Source: Mycobacterium colombiense | GTDB taxonomy: Bacteria; Actinomycetota; Actinomycetes; Mycobacteriales; Mycobacteriaceae | Direction: 5' to 3' | Length of the DNA stretch: 64,000 bases | Assembly (NCBI RefSeq): GCF_001665835.1 | Contig: NZ_LZSX01000088.1 | Coordinates: 1-64,000 of the forward strand | Part shown: positions 33,194 to 41,276 of the stretch, in pieces | Layout of the letters: every line of letters begins with the position of its first letter | Numbering within the stretch: position 1 is the first letter of the stretch | The notes under the pieces: model-generated | What the model was told of the DNA's origin: nothing | Database searches by the model: none | The model's input: the letters and a program-made list of their open reading frames with translations, nothing else | Position numbers and translations under genes: made by a program

Positions 33194-34267
33194 TCACAGC
33201 CGCGGCTTGGCGATGCTGACCACGTATGGCGCGTGCGCGAAGGTCAGGTAGACCCGGTGCGGCCCGACGGCCATGCCCGACAGTTCGCCGGCCTGGGCGG
33301 CAGGCGGCAGCCCCGACCGATACTCGATGCTGCGGAGCACCGGGATTCGCCCGTCCGGAAAGCCGGTGAAGCTAGCCGTTTCGAGCGTCACCAGCTCGTG
33401 GTCGGTGGCGGCATAGATCCTGGTGTCGTCGGTGCCGAGTTCGCGGATCGGCGATGCTAACCGCGTGCTGGCCAGCTCCTCCAATCCTTCTCCGCCGCGA
33501 CGGGAGTCGATCGCATGTAGCGTGTTGTCGTCGCGGCCGGCGACATAGCTGCGCGTCACCGCGGTGCCGTCACCGGCCGAGACCGCAACGTCGAAGTCCA
33601 GTGCGCCGCGTTGCACCGCGGGCGACGACGTCCCCTGGAAGTGGCGGATGCCCGACGATCCGAACAGGTGGTAGTCGAGCTCGCGGCCGCGGTTCGCGCC
33701 GTCGATGGTGTCGGCGCTCATGCCGGTGACCGCGGTGGGTAGCTTGCGGTAGCCATACTGATCCACCGGCGTCACCGCCGTCCCATCCGACGACAGCGCC
33801 AGGAGCATCCGCAATCCCGCGTCCTCGGATAGGTAGGCCGGGGCGGGTCCGGCGTCGAAATCGTTGACCTGGCGCAGACTTTCCAGGTTGACCACGGCCA
33901 CCCTGCCGCGGTCGGGCTGCGGCACGAAGACGTCACCCTCGTCTTTCCGGCTGATCTGCAGATTGCGCCCGGATGCCACGGGGGCGGAGAACCTCGTCTT
34001 GGCATCGCCGCCGCGGTCGCCGGCGGTGACCTCGGCCAGCCGGTGATCGTCGGTGAGCGCGACCAGGGCGTGCATGCGGTAGGACCACACCGGCTCGTGC
34101 AACGCGGCACCGGCCCGCCAGAGTTCGACGTCGGGTGCGGATTCCAACGACGCTCCGGGGTGCGAACATCCCGTGGTCAGCGCGGCGGCCGCGACCGCTC
34201 CGGCGACTCCGTAGCGCAGCAGCGCCCGCGTGCGCTGGCCCGCGCGGAGACCCGTTCCGGCGCCCAT
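33194..34267 (-). CDS. secreted lipoprotein with beta-propeller-like repeats
   Basis: 357 aa. Basic start, a hydrophobic stretch and lipobox LTTGC (Cys34), then about 320 residues rich in beta strands with recurring patterns such as GRVAVVNLESLRQ, DDNTLHAIDSRRGGE, HELVTLETASFTG and HRVYLTFAHAPYVVSIAKP, which resemble the blades of a seven-bladed propeller. It is probably anchored outside the plasma membrane as a binding protein; ligand unknown. ATG at 34267 has GAAAGGAG ten bases upstream. It is divergent from hemerythrin, with back-to-back SigF-like promoters. Confidence 0.8.
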   Translation of the reverse strand: MGAGTGLRAGQRTRALLRYGVAGAVAAAALTTGCSHPGASLESAPDVELWRAGAALHEPVWSYRMHALVALTDDHRLAEVTAGDRGGDAKTRFSAPVASGRNLQISRKDEGDVFVPQPDRGRVAVVNLESLRQVNDFDAGPAPAYLSEDAGLRMLLALSSDGTAVTPVDQYGYRKLPTAVTGMSADTIDGANRGRELDYHLFGSSGIRHFQGTSSPAVQRGALDFDVAVSAGDGTAVTRSYVAGRDDNTLHAIDSRRGGEGLEELASTRLASPIRELGTDDTRIYAATDHELVTLETASFTGFPDGRIPVLRSIEYRSGLPPAAQAGELSGMAVGPHRVYLTFAHAPYVVSIAKPRL

Positions 34268-34301
34268 CGACCGCGTGCTCCTTTCGCTGTTTGTCCAGGA
34301 C

Positions 34302-34326
34302 ATACCCCCTACCGGCACGGCCACAC
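34302..34326 (-). promoter_or_regulatory. SigF-like promoter for the lipoprotein
   Basis: On the minus strand GTGT-N15-GGGTAT: 3 of 4 in the -35 and a full -10, 34 bases before the lipoprotein ATG. Confidence 0.45.
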
Positions 34327-34329
34327 CCC

Positions 34330-34355
34330 GTTTGACGGTCGGAATCGTCGGGTAG
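34330..34355 (+). promoter_or_regulatory. SigF promoter for hemerythrin (and perhaps udgX)
   Basis: GTTT-N16-GGGTAG: full -35, 5 of 6 in the -10, 59 bases before GTG 34415. It starts 3 bases after the divergent SigF-like promoter ends. Confidence 0.65.
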
Positions 34356-34414
34356 CCGTTTCAGCGAGCACGCACAGCCCTGCGCGCCGAACCAAAGTAG
34401 ATGGGAGGGACACT

Positions 34415-34975
34415 GTGGCACCGACCGCCATCAAGTCGCCCACCGACGTGGTCGACTTCCTCGTCAATCAGCACGAGCAGATCAAGGCGATGTTCGCCGA
34501 AACCCTGGCGGCGTCCGGAAAGGCGCGCGAGAAGGCCTTCGTCGAGCTTCGGCGGATGCTCGCCGTGCACGAGACCGCGGAGGAAGAGATCGTTCACCCC
34601 CGCGCCAAGCGCAAGATCTCCAACGGCGCCGCCGTGGTGGACAAGCGGCTGGACGAAGAGCACGAAGCCAAGAACGTTCTGCAGAAGCTGGAAAAGCTCG
34701 ACGTCGACAGCGAGGAGTTCACACGCGAATTGACGGAGTTGCGCGACGCCGTCATCAAACACGCCGAGCACGAGGAGCACGACGAATTCGTCAAGCTGGG
34801 TGAGGAATTGAGCGGCGAAGAGCTCGAACGCATGGGCCGCGCCGCCAAGCTCGCCGAAGCGATTGCCCCCACCCGCCCGCACGCCGGGGTGGAATCCCAG
34901 GTGGCCAACCTGGCCGCCGGGCCGTTCGCCGCGATGCTCGACCGGGCCCGCGACGCCATCATCGGCAAGGGCTGA
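34415..34975 (+). CDS. hemerythrin HHE domain protein
   Basis: 186 aa. Helical bundle with the diiron ligands in order: His20 (NQHEQIK), His52 and a Glu of HETAEEE, His61, His83 (DEEHEAK), His116, His119, His122 and Glu124 (KHAEHEEHDEF). Mycobacterial hemerythrin-like proteins bind O2/NO or handle peroxide, and some are SigF-dependent, which fits the promoter here. The last ~40 residues form a tail without ligands. GTG at 34415 follows GGGAGGGA. A long hairpin separates it from udgX. Confidence 0.88.
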   Translation: MAPTAIKSPTDVVDFLVNQHEQIKAMFAETLAASGKAREKAFVELRRMLAVHETAEEEIVHPRAKRKISNGAAVVDKRLDEEHEAKNVLQKLEKLDVDSEEFTRELTELRDAVIKHAEHEEHDEFVKLGEELSGEELERMGRAAKLAEAIAPTRPHAGVESQVANLAAGPFAAMLDRARDAIIGKG

Positions 34976-34985
34976 CAAACCCGAA

Positions 34986-35029
34986 GGCGTGGTCCCCCCG
35001 CTCGGTGGGGGAGCGGGGGTACCCACGCC
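34986..35029 (+). terminator. long GC hairpin between hemerythrin and udgX
   Basis: Outer arms GGCGTGG/CCACGCC enclose inner arms CCCCCGCTC/GAGCGGGGG. It starts 10 bases after the hemerythrin stop and ends 13 bases before udgX. It may be a partial terminator or an intergenic repeat element. Confidence 0.55.
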
Positions 35030-35042
35030 GCTTCGTCTCATC

Positions 35043-35711
35043 ATGGCCGCAACATCGAACGCACCCGGGGCCGCCCGCTACCTCCCAGAGGAGCGCGGCC
35101 TCGACGCGCTGCGCGATGCGGCCGAAACCTGCCACGGCTGTTCGCTTTTCGAGGACGCCACCCAAACGGTGTTCGGCGACGGGCATCCCGGGGCCCCGAT
35201 CATGCTGGTGGGCGAGCAGCCCGGCGACCAGGAGGACCGCGCCGGCGAGCCGTTCGTCGGCCCGGCCGGACGACTGCTCGCCCGCGCCCTCGAGGACGCC
35301 GGCATCGACCCGGCGATGGTCTATGAGACAAACGCCGTCAAGCACTTCAAGTTCACCCGCAAGGGCGGCAAGCGACGCATCCATCAAAAGCCCGGCCGCA
35401 CCGAAGTGGTCGCCTGCCGACCCTGGCTGATCGCCGAGATCGAGGCGGTGCGGCCGCAGGTCATCGTGTGCCTCGGCGCTACCGCCGCACAGTCGTTGCT
35501 GGGAGCCACATTTCGGGTGTCCACCCAGCGTGGCCAACGACTGCGGCTGCCCTCAACCGTCGACGTACACCTGAAACCCGAGCCGACCATCGTGGCGACG
35601 GTTCACCCCTCGTCGGTGTTGCGCGACCGCAGCGACCGGCATGACGAGGTCTACAAGGCGTTCGTCGACGACCTGCGCAGCGCGGGTGCAGGGCTGGGCA
35701 GGCACGGGTGA
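35043..35711 (+). CDS. udgX: UdgX-type uracil-DNA glycosylase
   Basis: 222 aa. A family-4-like UDG with an FeS cluster (CHGCSLF cysteines 30 and 33, CRPWL, and others), motif A GEQPGDQED (58-66), and the UdgX hallmark KRRIHQ loop with His114, which in M. smegmatis UdgX attacks the sugar and stays covalently bound to the abasic site. Motif B is HPSSVLR. It should bind uracil in DNA and form a lasting adduct instead of turning over. M. tuberculosis lacks this gene. It sits behind the SigF-promoted hemerythrin gene with a hairpin between. There is no strong ribosome site. Confidence 0.93.
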   Translation: MAATSNAPGAARYLPEERGLDALRDAAETCHGCSLFEDATQTVFGDGHPGAPIMLVGEQPGDQEDRAGEPFVGPAGRLLARALEDAGIDPAMVYETNAVKHFKFTRKGGKRRIHQKPGRTEVVACRPWLIAEIEAVRPQVIVCLGATAAQSLLGATFRVSTQRGQRLRLPSTVDVHLKPEPTIVATVHPSSVLRDRSDRHDEVYKAFVDDLRSAGAGLGRHG

Positions 35712-35734
35712 GTTGACCCGCTTTGGGTCAACTC
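35710..35734. terminator. bidirectional intrinsic terminator between udgX and the TPP enzyme
   Basis: GAGTTGACCC-GCTTT-GGGTCAACTC, a perfect 10-bp stem followed by TTCTT. It overlaps both stop codons (udgX 35709-35711, TPP enzyme 35728-35730), serving both strands. Confidence 0.85.
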
Positions 35735-37521
35735 TTCTTGTGCGGCAAGAACTCCTGGGCCTTGGTCTTCAGGCCGACCTTGACGAAGCCCGCGCGATCC
35801 TCGTCACCGGAGAGCACCGCCGTGGTCGCCGACTTGAACTGCTCCCAGGTCGCGTGCGGTGGGATGGGCGGCATGTCCGGGTCGGTGTAGACGTCGAGCA
35901 CCGTGGGACGATCCGCCGCCAGCGCCTGGCGCCAGGCGTCCGACAATTCCTCCGGATCCTTGATGGCCACGGCGCTCAGGCCCAGGCTGGCCGCGAACGC
36001 GGCGAAGTCGATATCCGGAAGGGTCTGGGACTCCGCGAATTTCGGCGCACCGGCCATGGCGCGCATTTCCCAGGTCACCTGGTTGAGGTCGTTGTTGTGC
36101 AGGATCGCGATGATCAGGCGGGGGTCTTCCCATTCGTTCCAGTACCGCTTGATCGTGATCAGTTCGGCCATGCCGTTCATCTGCATGGCGCCGTCACCGC
36201 TGAACACGATGACGGGCCGGTCCGGATGGCCGAACTTGGCGCCGATGCCGTACGGAACTCCGGGACCCATCGTGGCCAGCGTGCCCGACAGCGAGCCCCG
36301 CATGTTGCCGCGGAAGCGCAGGTTGCGCGCATACCAGTTGGCCGACGAGCCGGAATCGGCTGAGACGATGGCATTGTCGGGCAGCTGCGGCGACAGCTCG
36401 GAGAACAGCCGCAGCGGATTGACCGGGTGGGCACTGACCATCGCTTCCTTCTCCATGGTCTCCCACCAGCGAGCCACGGTCTTCTCGATGCCCTCGCGCC
36501 ACGAGCGGTCCTCCTTGCGGCGCAGGTGCGGGATCAGCGCCCGCAGCGCGGTCTTCGCGTCGGCGACCAGGTTGACCTCGTACGGGTAGCGCATGCCGAT
36601 CATCCGGCCGTCGACGTCGATTTGCACTGCGCGGGCCTGACCGAATTCCGGCAGGAACTGCGTGTACGGGAAGCTGGAGCCAACGGTCAGCAGCGTGTCG
36701 CAGTCGCGCATCATCTCGTAGCTCGGCCGCGTGCCCAGCAGCCCGATCGAGCCGGTGACCCAAGGCAATTCGTCCGACAGCACGTCCTTGCCCAACAGCG
36801 CCTTCGCCGCGCCCGCGCCGAGCAGGTCAGCGATTTCCGTCAGCTCTTGGTGGGCGCCGCGGGCGCCGGTGCCCACCAGGATGGCAACCTTCTTGCCGGC
36901 GTTGAGCACGTCGGCCGCCCGGGCGATGGCGGTGTCGTCGGGGGCGATGTCCGGGTACTCGATGCCGAGGCTGGAGGGCACCATCTTGAACGCGTGTTCG
37001 GGCGGCGAGTACGGCAGTTCCTGGACGTCGCTGGGGATGATGAGTGCGGTCGGGGCCCGCTGCGTCATCGCTATCCGGATCGCACGGTCCAGCACGTTGG
37101 GCAATTGTTCGGGGACGGTGACCATTTGGACGTAGTCGCTGGCGACGTCCTTGAACAGGTTCAGCAGGTCGACCTCCTGCTGATAGTTCCCGCCCATGGC
37201 GCTGCGGTTGGTCTGGCCCACGATGGCCACCACCGGAACGTGGTCGAGTTTGGCGTCGTAGAGGCCGTTGAGTAAGTGGATCGCGCCGGGGCCGGACGTG
37301 GCGGCGCAGACGCCGACCCGGCCGGTGAATTTCGCGTAGCCGACCGCTTCGAAGGCGCTCATCTCCTCGTGACGCGACTGGATGAACTTGGGCTTGTTGT
37401 CCGCGCGACCCCACGCCGCGAGCAGCCCGTTGATGCCGTCGCCGGGGTACCCGAATACATGTTCAACGCCCCACGCCCGCAAGCGCTCTAGCAGATAGTC
37501 GGAAACCTCTTTTTTCGACAT
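35728..37521 (-). CDS. thiamine-pyrophosphate enzyme, pyruvate oxidase (PoxB)-like
   Basis: 597 aa with the three POX/AHAS domains. N-terminal PYR domain with the catalytic Glu in SRHEEMSAFEAVGYAKFTGR, a central FAD/nucleotide-type domain (AILVGTGARGAHQEL) and a C-terminal PP domain with the TPP motif GDGAMQMN...HNND. It is probably a pyruvate:quinone oxidoreductase giving acetate and CO2; other TPP oxidases cannot be excluded. ATG follows GAGGGAAAAT. The upstream 260-base gap shows no clear SigF promoter. Confidence 0.88.
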   Translation of the reverse strand: MSKKEVSDYLLERLRAWGVEHVFGYPGDGINGLLAAWGRADNKPKFIQSRHEEMSAFEAVGYAKFTGRVGVCAATSGPGAIHLLNGLYDAKLDHVPVVAIVGQTNRSAMGGNYQQEVDLLNLFKDVASDYVQMVTVPEQLPNVLDRAIRIAMTQRAPTALIIPSDVQELPYSPPEHAFKMVPSSLGIEYPDIAPDDTAIARAADVLNAGKKVAILVGTGARGAHQELTEIADLLGAGAAKALLGKDVLSDELPWVTGSIGLLGTRPSYEMMRDCDTLLTVGSSFPYTQFLPEFGQARAVQIDVDGRMIGMRYPYEVNLVADAKTALRALIPHLRRKEDRSWREGIEKTVARWWETMEKEAMVSAHPVNPLRLFSELSPQLPDNAIVSADSGSSANWYARNLRFRGNMRGSLSGTLATMGPGVPYGIGAKFGHPDRPVIVFSGDGAMQMNGMAELITIKRYWNEWEDPRLIIAILHNNDLNQVTWEMRAMAGAPKFAESQTLPDIDFAAFAASLGLSAVAIKDPEELSDAWRQALAADRPTVLDVYTDPDMPPIPPHATWEQFKSATTAVLSGDEDRAGFVKVGLKTKAQEFLPHKKS

Positions 37522-37781
37522 ATTTTCCCTCCTCGGCAGACGGCTCTCAGTGCTGGCGGGTGGGCATGTGTGGCTATTGTTTGAACCACCCGCAAGGCGG
37601 CGCCGTCGAAGCGCGGACTAACCGGTACCGGCCGCCGCTGACAGACGTGACCCATGCAGGCTGCCGCCGCGAGGGCGGCTTGGGCACTTCCCACACGAGG
37701 CCGATTACCCGCATTCGCCGTTGTTATGCGCTGAAACGCGGCGGGTCGGGGACTCTCAGCCAGTTTTCAGCTGGCGACTGT

Positions 37782-38834
37782 TCAGGCCGACTTGGGCAGC
37801 GCAGATCCGCCGGTGCTGTCGCCCTTGGCCACTCGCCGGATCAGCATCCGGGTCGCCCCGTCCAGGATCTCTTGGGCCACATCGGGTTTACGGGCGCGTT
37901 CGGCGCGGCGCGCCGCAGCGGCGATGGTCAGTCCCTGCTCGTAGCCGGTGACGACGCGCGGGTCGACATAGGAACCGCGCGCGACGGCCGGGGTGTTGCC
38001 CAGCTCCTGGGCCACCTCTTTCATCACCGCGGATTCGACGCGCTTGGCGACGCGGCGCGAGACCGGCGGGTCGGCGTCGGCGAACGCCGCGGCCGCCAGC
38101 ACCGTCCCGTGCCACGTTCGCAGGTCCTTGACGGTGTATTCGTCGCCGACCAGCTCCTTGAATCGGTCGTTGAGATCTGCGGCGCGCACATCGAGCCACC
38201 CGGATGCGGTGCGGCACACCAGCAGTCGCTCGGTGCGGTTGGGCCGGCGCATCAGCGCACGTACCGCCCGGACCACTTCGGGGTCCTCGATCTCCATGGT
38301 GCGCCGGACCCCGCTCTTGGCCGGAAAATCGAACTCGACTGCATCACGCCGGACCACCACGTGCTCACATAACAGGGTGGACAGGCCGTAGGACTCGTTT
38401 TCCTCGGCGTATTGTTCACCGCCGGCGCGAAAGTAGCCGCGATCGAGCAGCCGCAGTGCGAGCGCCAATACCCGCTTGCGGGTCAAGCCCTTCCGCGTCA
38501 GGTCCTTGGCGATCTCGGCGCGCCATGCCGGCAGCCGCGTGGACAGTTCCAGCACGCGGTCGAATTTCTCCTCGGCCCGCTCCTGCTGCCAGGCGGAGTG
38601 GTACAGATACTGCCGGCGGCCGGCGGCGTCGATGCCCACGGCCTGAATGTGGCCGTTGCTATACGGCGAAATCCACACCTTCTTCCAGGCCGGCGGAATA
38701 ACCAGATCCTTGATGCGCTGCAGGGTTTCCGGATCGGAGAGCGGCTTGCCGTCCGGCCGGTAATAAGAGAAGCCTTTACCGCGTCGCTTGCGCGCGATAC
38801 CCGGCTTGCTCAGCACGCTACGGCGCAGCCGCAT
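37782..38834 (-). CDS. DNA topoisomerase IB (poxvirus/bacterial type)
   Basis: 350 aa type IB topoisomerase. N-terminal beta domain, then a catalytic domain with KDLRTWHGT (Arg239, basic cluster) and the active-site Tyr289 in ARGSYVDPRVV; also PPAWKKVWISPY. It relaxes supercoils through a 3'-phosphotyrosine link without ATP. The gene is sporadic in bacteria, usually a single copy alongside topoisomerase I. ATG at 38834 is preceded by GGAGGG; an 11-codon extension in frame is less likely. The terminator of the hemophore gene lies just upstream. Confidence 0.9.
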   Translation of the reverse strand: MRLRRSVLSKPGIARKRRGKGFSYYRPDGKPLSDPETLQRIKDLVIPPAWKKVWISPYSNGHIQAVGIDAAGRRQYLYHSAWQQERAEEKFDRVLELSTRLPAWRAEIAKDLTRKGLTRKRVLALALRLLDRGYFRAGGEQYAEENESYGLSTLLCEHVVVRRDAVEFDFPAKSGVRRTMEIEDPEVVRAVRALMRRPNRTERLLVCRTASGWLDVRAADLNDRFKELVGDEYTVKDLRTWHGTVLAAAAFADADPPVSRRVAKRVESAVMKEVAQELGNTPAVARGSYVDPRVVTGYEQGLTIAAAARRAERARKPDVAQEILDGATRMLIRRVAKGDSTGGSALPKSA

Positions 38835-38897
38835 CTCGCCCTCCAGTTCTGGTAGCTGACAGCACAATTACCCGCCGGAGAAGTTGTTCACACGGAA

Positions 38898-38927
38898 ACG
38901 ACCCGCCACAGCGTCGTGGCGGGTCGT
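38898..38927 (-). terminator. intrinsic terminator of the hemophore gene
   Basis: ACGACCCGCCAC-AGCGTC-GTGGCGGGTCGT, a perfect 12-bp stem 13 bases downstream of the hemophore stop on the minus strand, followed by TTTCC. Confidence 0.75.
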
Positions 38928-38939
38928 CTCGGACCGGAA

Positions 38940-39338
38940 TCAGCCGGCCATGAACTCCTGGTAAGCCGACTCCAGGTAGGGCGGCAGCGCGGAAACATTG
39001 CACTGCCGTTCGGTGTCGCCGATCGGTGCCAGGATGCCGCGCAGGTCGTTGTACTCCTGCGGGTGGCCGGTGAAGTAGCCGCGCAGGCTCGATTCGGCCT
39101 GCGGCCGCGGCTGCCCGTAGGCGGCCGTCACCACCTGGTTGGCGCCCGGGTGCGCCGCCAGATATTGCTGGGCGGAGCCCTCCACGGAGGAGACGGTGTT
39201 GTTCACACCGCCGGGGCTGCAGTCAGGTGCTGCGGCCGCCGATGGCGCTCCGACCATGCCCATGGCCATTCCCCCGAGCAAGCAGCCGGCGCTGATCCCG
39301 GCAACTTTTCGGCGCGCGACAATACTGCTGATTTTCAT
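38940..39338 (-). CDS. hemophore-related secreted protein (Rv0203/Rv1174c-like)
   Basis: 132 aa. A Sec signal peptide (1-37, cleavage after APSAAAA) and a small helical domain with Cys40 and Cys113 likely paired, and LRGYFTGHPQEYNDLRGI, consistent with the mycobacterial hemophore-related family. Some relatives bind heme outside the cell and deliver it to MmpL transporters; heme binding by this one is not proven. ATG at 39338 follows GAAGGAC. A partial Zur-like motif (GAAAATGATTTC) lies 23-34 bases upstream. Single gene with its own terminator. Confidence 0.75.
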   Translation of the reverse strand: MKISSIVARRKVAGISAGCLLGGMAMGMVGAPSAAAAPDCSPGGVNNTVSSVEGSAQQYLAAHPGANQVVTAAYGQPRPQAESSLRGYFTGHPQEYNDLRGILAPIGDTERQCNVSALPPYLESAYQEFMAG

Positions 39339-39713
39339 GATGTTTGTTGTCCTTCGAAACGAAAATGATTTCTCTCGCCAGAGGCTCCCGATCCTCGAAA
39401 TCCAAAGTAGCGGAAGCCAACAGTGGCGGTGTTCGCTGACGACGGACGCCGGGGGCTGCCAGGGTCGCTCCGGTGGTCTTTCGCTAAGTGAACGAGCAAA
39501 CGAGCCCTGAATCTTTAAGAATTGGGGTCCTCTCTTAGGGAATCGTAATAATGATCGTGACGCAATCGTTATCCGAATTGGGGCGGTTAAGCGCTCGATC
39601 GCGGGCTCAGATCGCCCGGACGAGTACGCCTCGGTTGATCGTCGGGCCGGTGGGTAGCCCGGCATTGCGTGGCGATTGGGTCGCGGCGATCCCGCGACGC
39701 GAATGCGAAAAGG
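39339..39713. other. intergenic region before the decayed transporter genes
   Basis: 375 bases. Holds the hemophore leader with GAAAATGATTTC (39361-39372), an AT-rich stretch AATCTTTAAGAATTGGGGTC near 39512 and the first unassignable codons of the remnant. No gene is supported. Confidence 0.4.
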
Positions 39714-40026
39714 TGGGCATTGCGGTGCGTGCGAGGCCGACGGTGGCGCTGGCAGCCTGGGCATTCGCGGTATGGATTGTGCTGAGCTGGACCGCGACGA
39801 TCGAGAACGTACTCGTCGGCGCTGTGGTCGCCGTCGGCTGCGGGTTCGCTTTGGCACCGCTCGGCGAGGTCGTCGGGCCCTGGGCGGCGTTACGGCCGCG
39901 TCGCCTTTCGCCCTGGCGATGTTGGGTGGCAGTTGCGCGGCGCACATCGTGGTGGCCAACCTGTCGCTGACCCGGCGCATTTTGTCGCCGTCACGGCCGC
40001 TGCGTTCGGGCATGGTGATCGTCCCG
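39714..40026 (+). pseudogene. mnhE-like (Mrp Na+/H+ antiporter subunit E) remnant
   Basis: The frame from GTG 39714 reads RARPTVALAAWAFAVWIVLS and TIENVLVGAVVAVG, an MnhE N-terminus. Near 39905 it breaks, and the rest continues one frame over as FALAMLGGSCAAHIVVANLS, LTRRIL and GMVIVPTES, the MnhE middle. After about 40026 the similarity ends without the MnhE C-terminus. So there is one frameshift plus a 3' truncation. MnhE is a small subunit of Mrp-type sodium/proton antiporters; the other subunits of an intact complex are not here. Confidence 0.65.
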
Positions 40027-40095
40027 ACGGAGTCCCATCCCCAGCAGCGCGAACATCGCGATCGTTATGCCGGTGGCAACCTCCACCAGCTCAGC

Positions 40096-41265
40096 GGCCG
40101 AGATCACCTGCAAGGTGCACTGAACTTCGGCCAGCTGCACGGTGCGCTCAGCGCCGGTGCCGGCCGAGCCGCGCTGCTCGCGGTCGCCTTTCTGGTCGCA
40201 GGCTTTGCTACCAAGGCCGGTTTGGTGTCGTTTCACACGTGGCCGCCCGACACCCATACGCCCGTTCCGGGTGCGGTTTCGGCCCTGTTCTCGGCGCTGA
40301 TGGTCGACCTCGGGGTGGTGGCGCTGGCCCGGATCCGATTGCAGCTCTTCCCTTTTCTGCCGTCGCTGCCAACTCTGCTGACCGGGCTTGGTGTGGCGTC
40401 GGCGTTGCTCGGTGCGACGATGGCGCTGCTGCAAGATGACCTGAAGAGATTGCTGGCCTGGGACACTGTCGCCCAAACCGGGGTGATGGCAACCGGATTC
40501 GCCAGTGGAACCGCAGCCGGTGTCGCGGGCGCGGTGTATCACCTCGTCAATCATGGCCTGTTCAAGGCACTGCTATTCCTGTGCGCCGGCGCGGTTGTGC
40601 ACTCCACTGGCGTGACGATGCTGTCCGACATGGGCGGGCTGGCACGTCGGCGCCCCCTACTGACCGTGGCCTTCACTGTGGGGGTGCTATCCATCGCCGG
40701 TATGCCGCCATTGAACGGGTACGCGTCACTTGGATTGATACCCAAGGGTTTATCGAACCACCCCATCGTGCTCGGCTGTGCGCTGCTCGCGCAGGTCCTT
40801 ACCGTCGCGGCGCTGGGTCGTGCCGCATACCTTGGCTTCTATCGGGGGCGGAAGCGTTCATACGAGCACCTCGAGCCGATCCGGCTGGGCATGAAGGCGA
40901 GCCTGAGTCTGTTGAGTGTGGGCTGCGTGGCCTTCGGTGCCCTCGCTGTCCCGTTCGTCCGGCATGTGGGCGGACCCGCATCCGCAGGACTATTGCACCC
41001 CGCGGGTTACGCGGCGGCCGCGCTCGGGGCGCCGGTCACGCTGCCGGCGGCTAATGCGAACTTTGATTACTTGGCTCCGGAGACGCTGATAATCATCGCG
41101 ATTGAGATCATCGCAGGCTTGGCGGTGCTCGCACTGACATTGCGAGGAGATACCGTGGCGAGGCGGTTGGTGTTGCTGTGACAAGTCCACACCGGGAACA
41201 TCAACGATTACGCCGCGCTCGCCGCCCTCGGCATGATCGTCGTCAGCTGCGCGTTACTGCTGTGA
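40096..41265 (+). pseudogene. complex-I-like/Mrp proton-channel subunit (MnhA/MnhD/NuoL-like), truncated with internal stop
   Basis: From about 40096 the frame gives a long membrane protein typical of NuoL/M-like subunits: AFLVAGFATKAGLVSFHTWP, ALLQDDLKRLLAWDTVAQTG, VYHLVNHGLFKALLFLCAGA, HSTGVTMLSDMGGL. About the first third of such a protein is missing; the front is joined to the mnhE remnant. A TGA at 41179-41181 interrupts, and the same frame runs on as QVHTGNINDYAALAALGMIV to a TGA at 41263-41265, the usual end of these proteins. Most likely a deletion-fused relic of an Mrp or hydrogenase-type operon. A 1086-nt open stretch remains, so a shortened protein may still be made. Confidence 0.7.
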
Positions 41266-41276
41266 GAACCCATCAC

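Noticed and set aside
36700..37782. SigF promoter for the TPP enzyme or topoisomerase IB
   Set aside because: No GTTT/GGGTAT pair with correct spacing on the relevant strand.
39991..40554. Minus-strand frame with a hydrophobic stretch (EVATGITIAMFALLGMG) within the transporter relic
   Set aside because: Could be an inverted fragment, but it covers only about 30 residues and the plus strand explains most of the region; evidence too thin.
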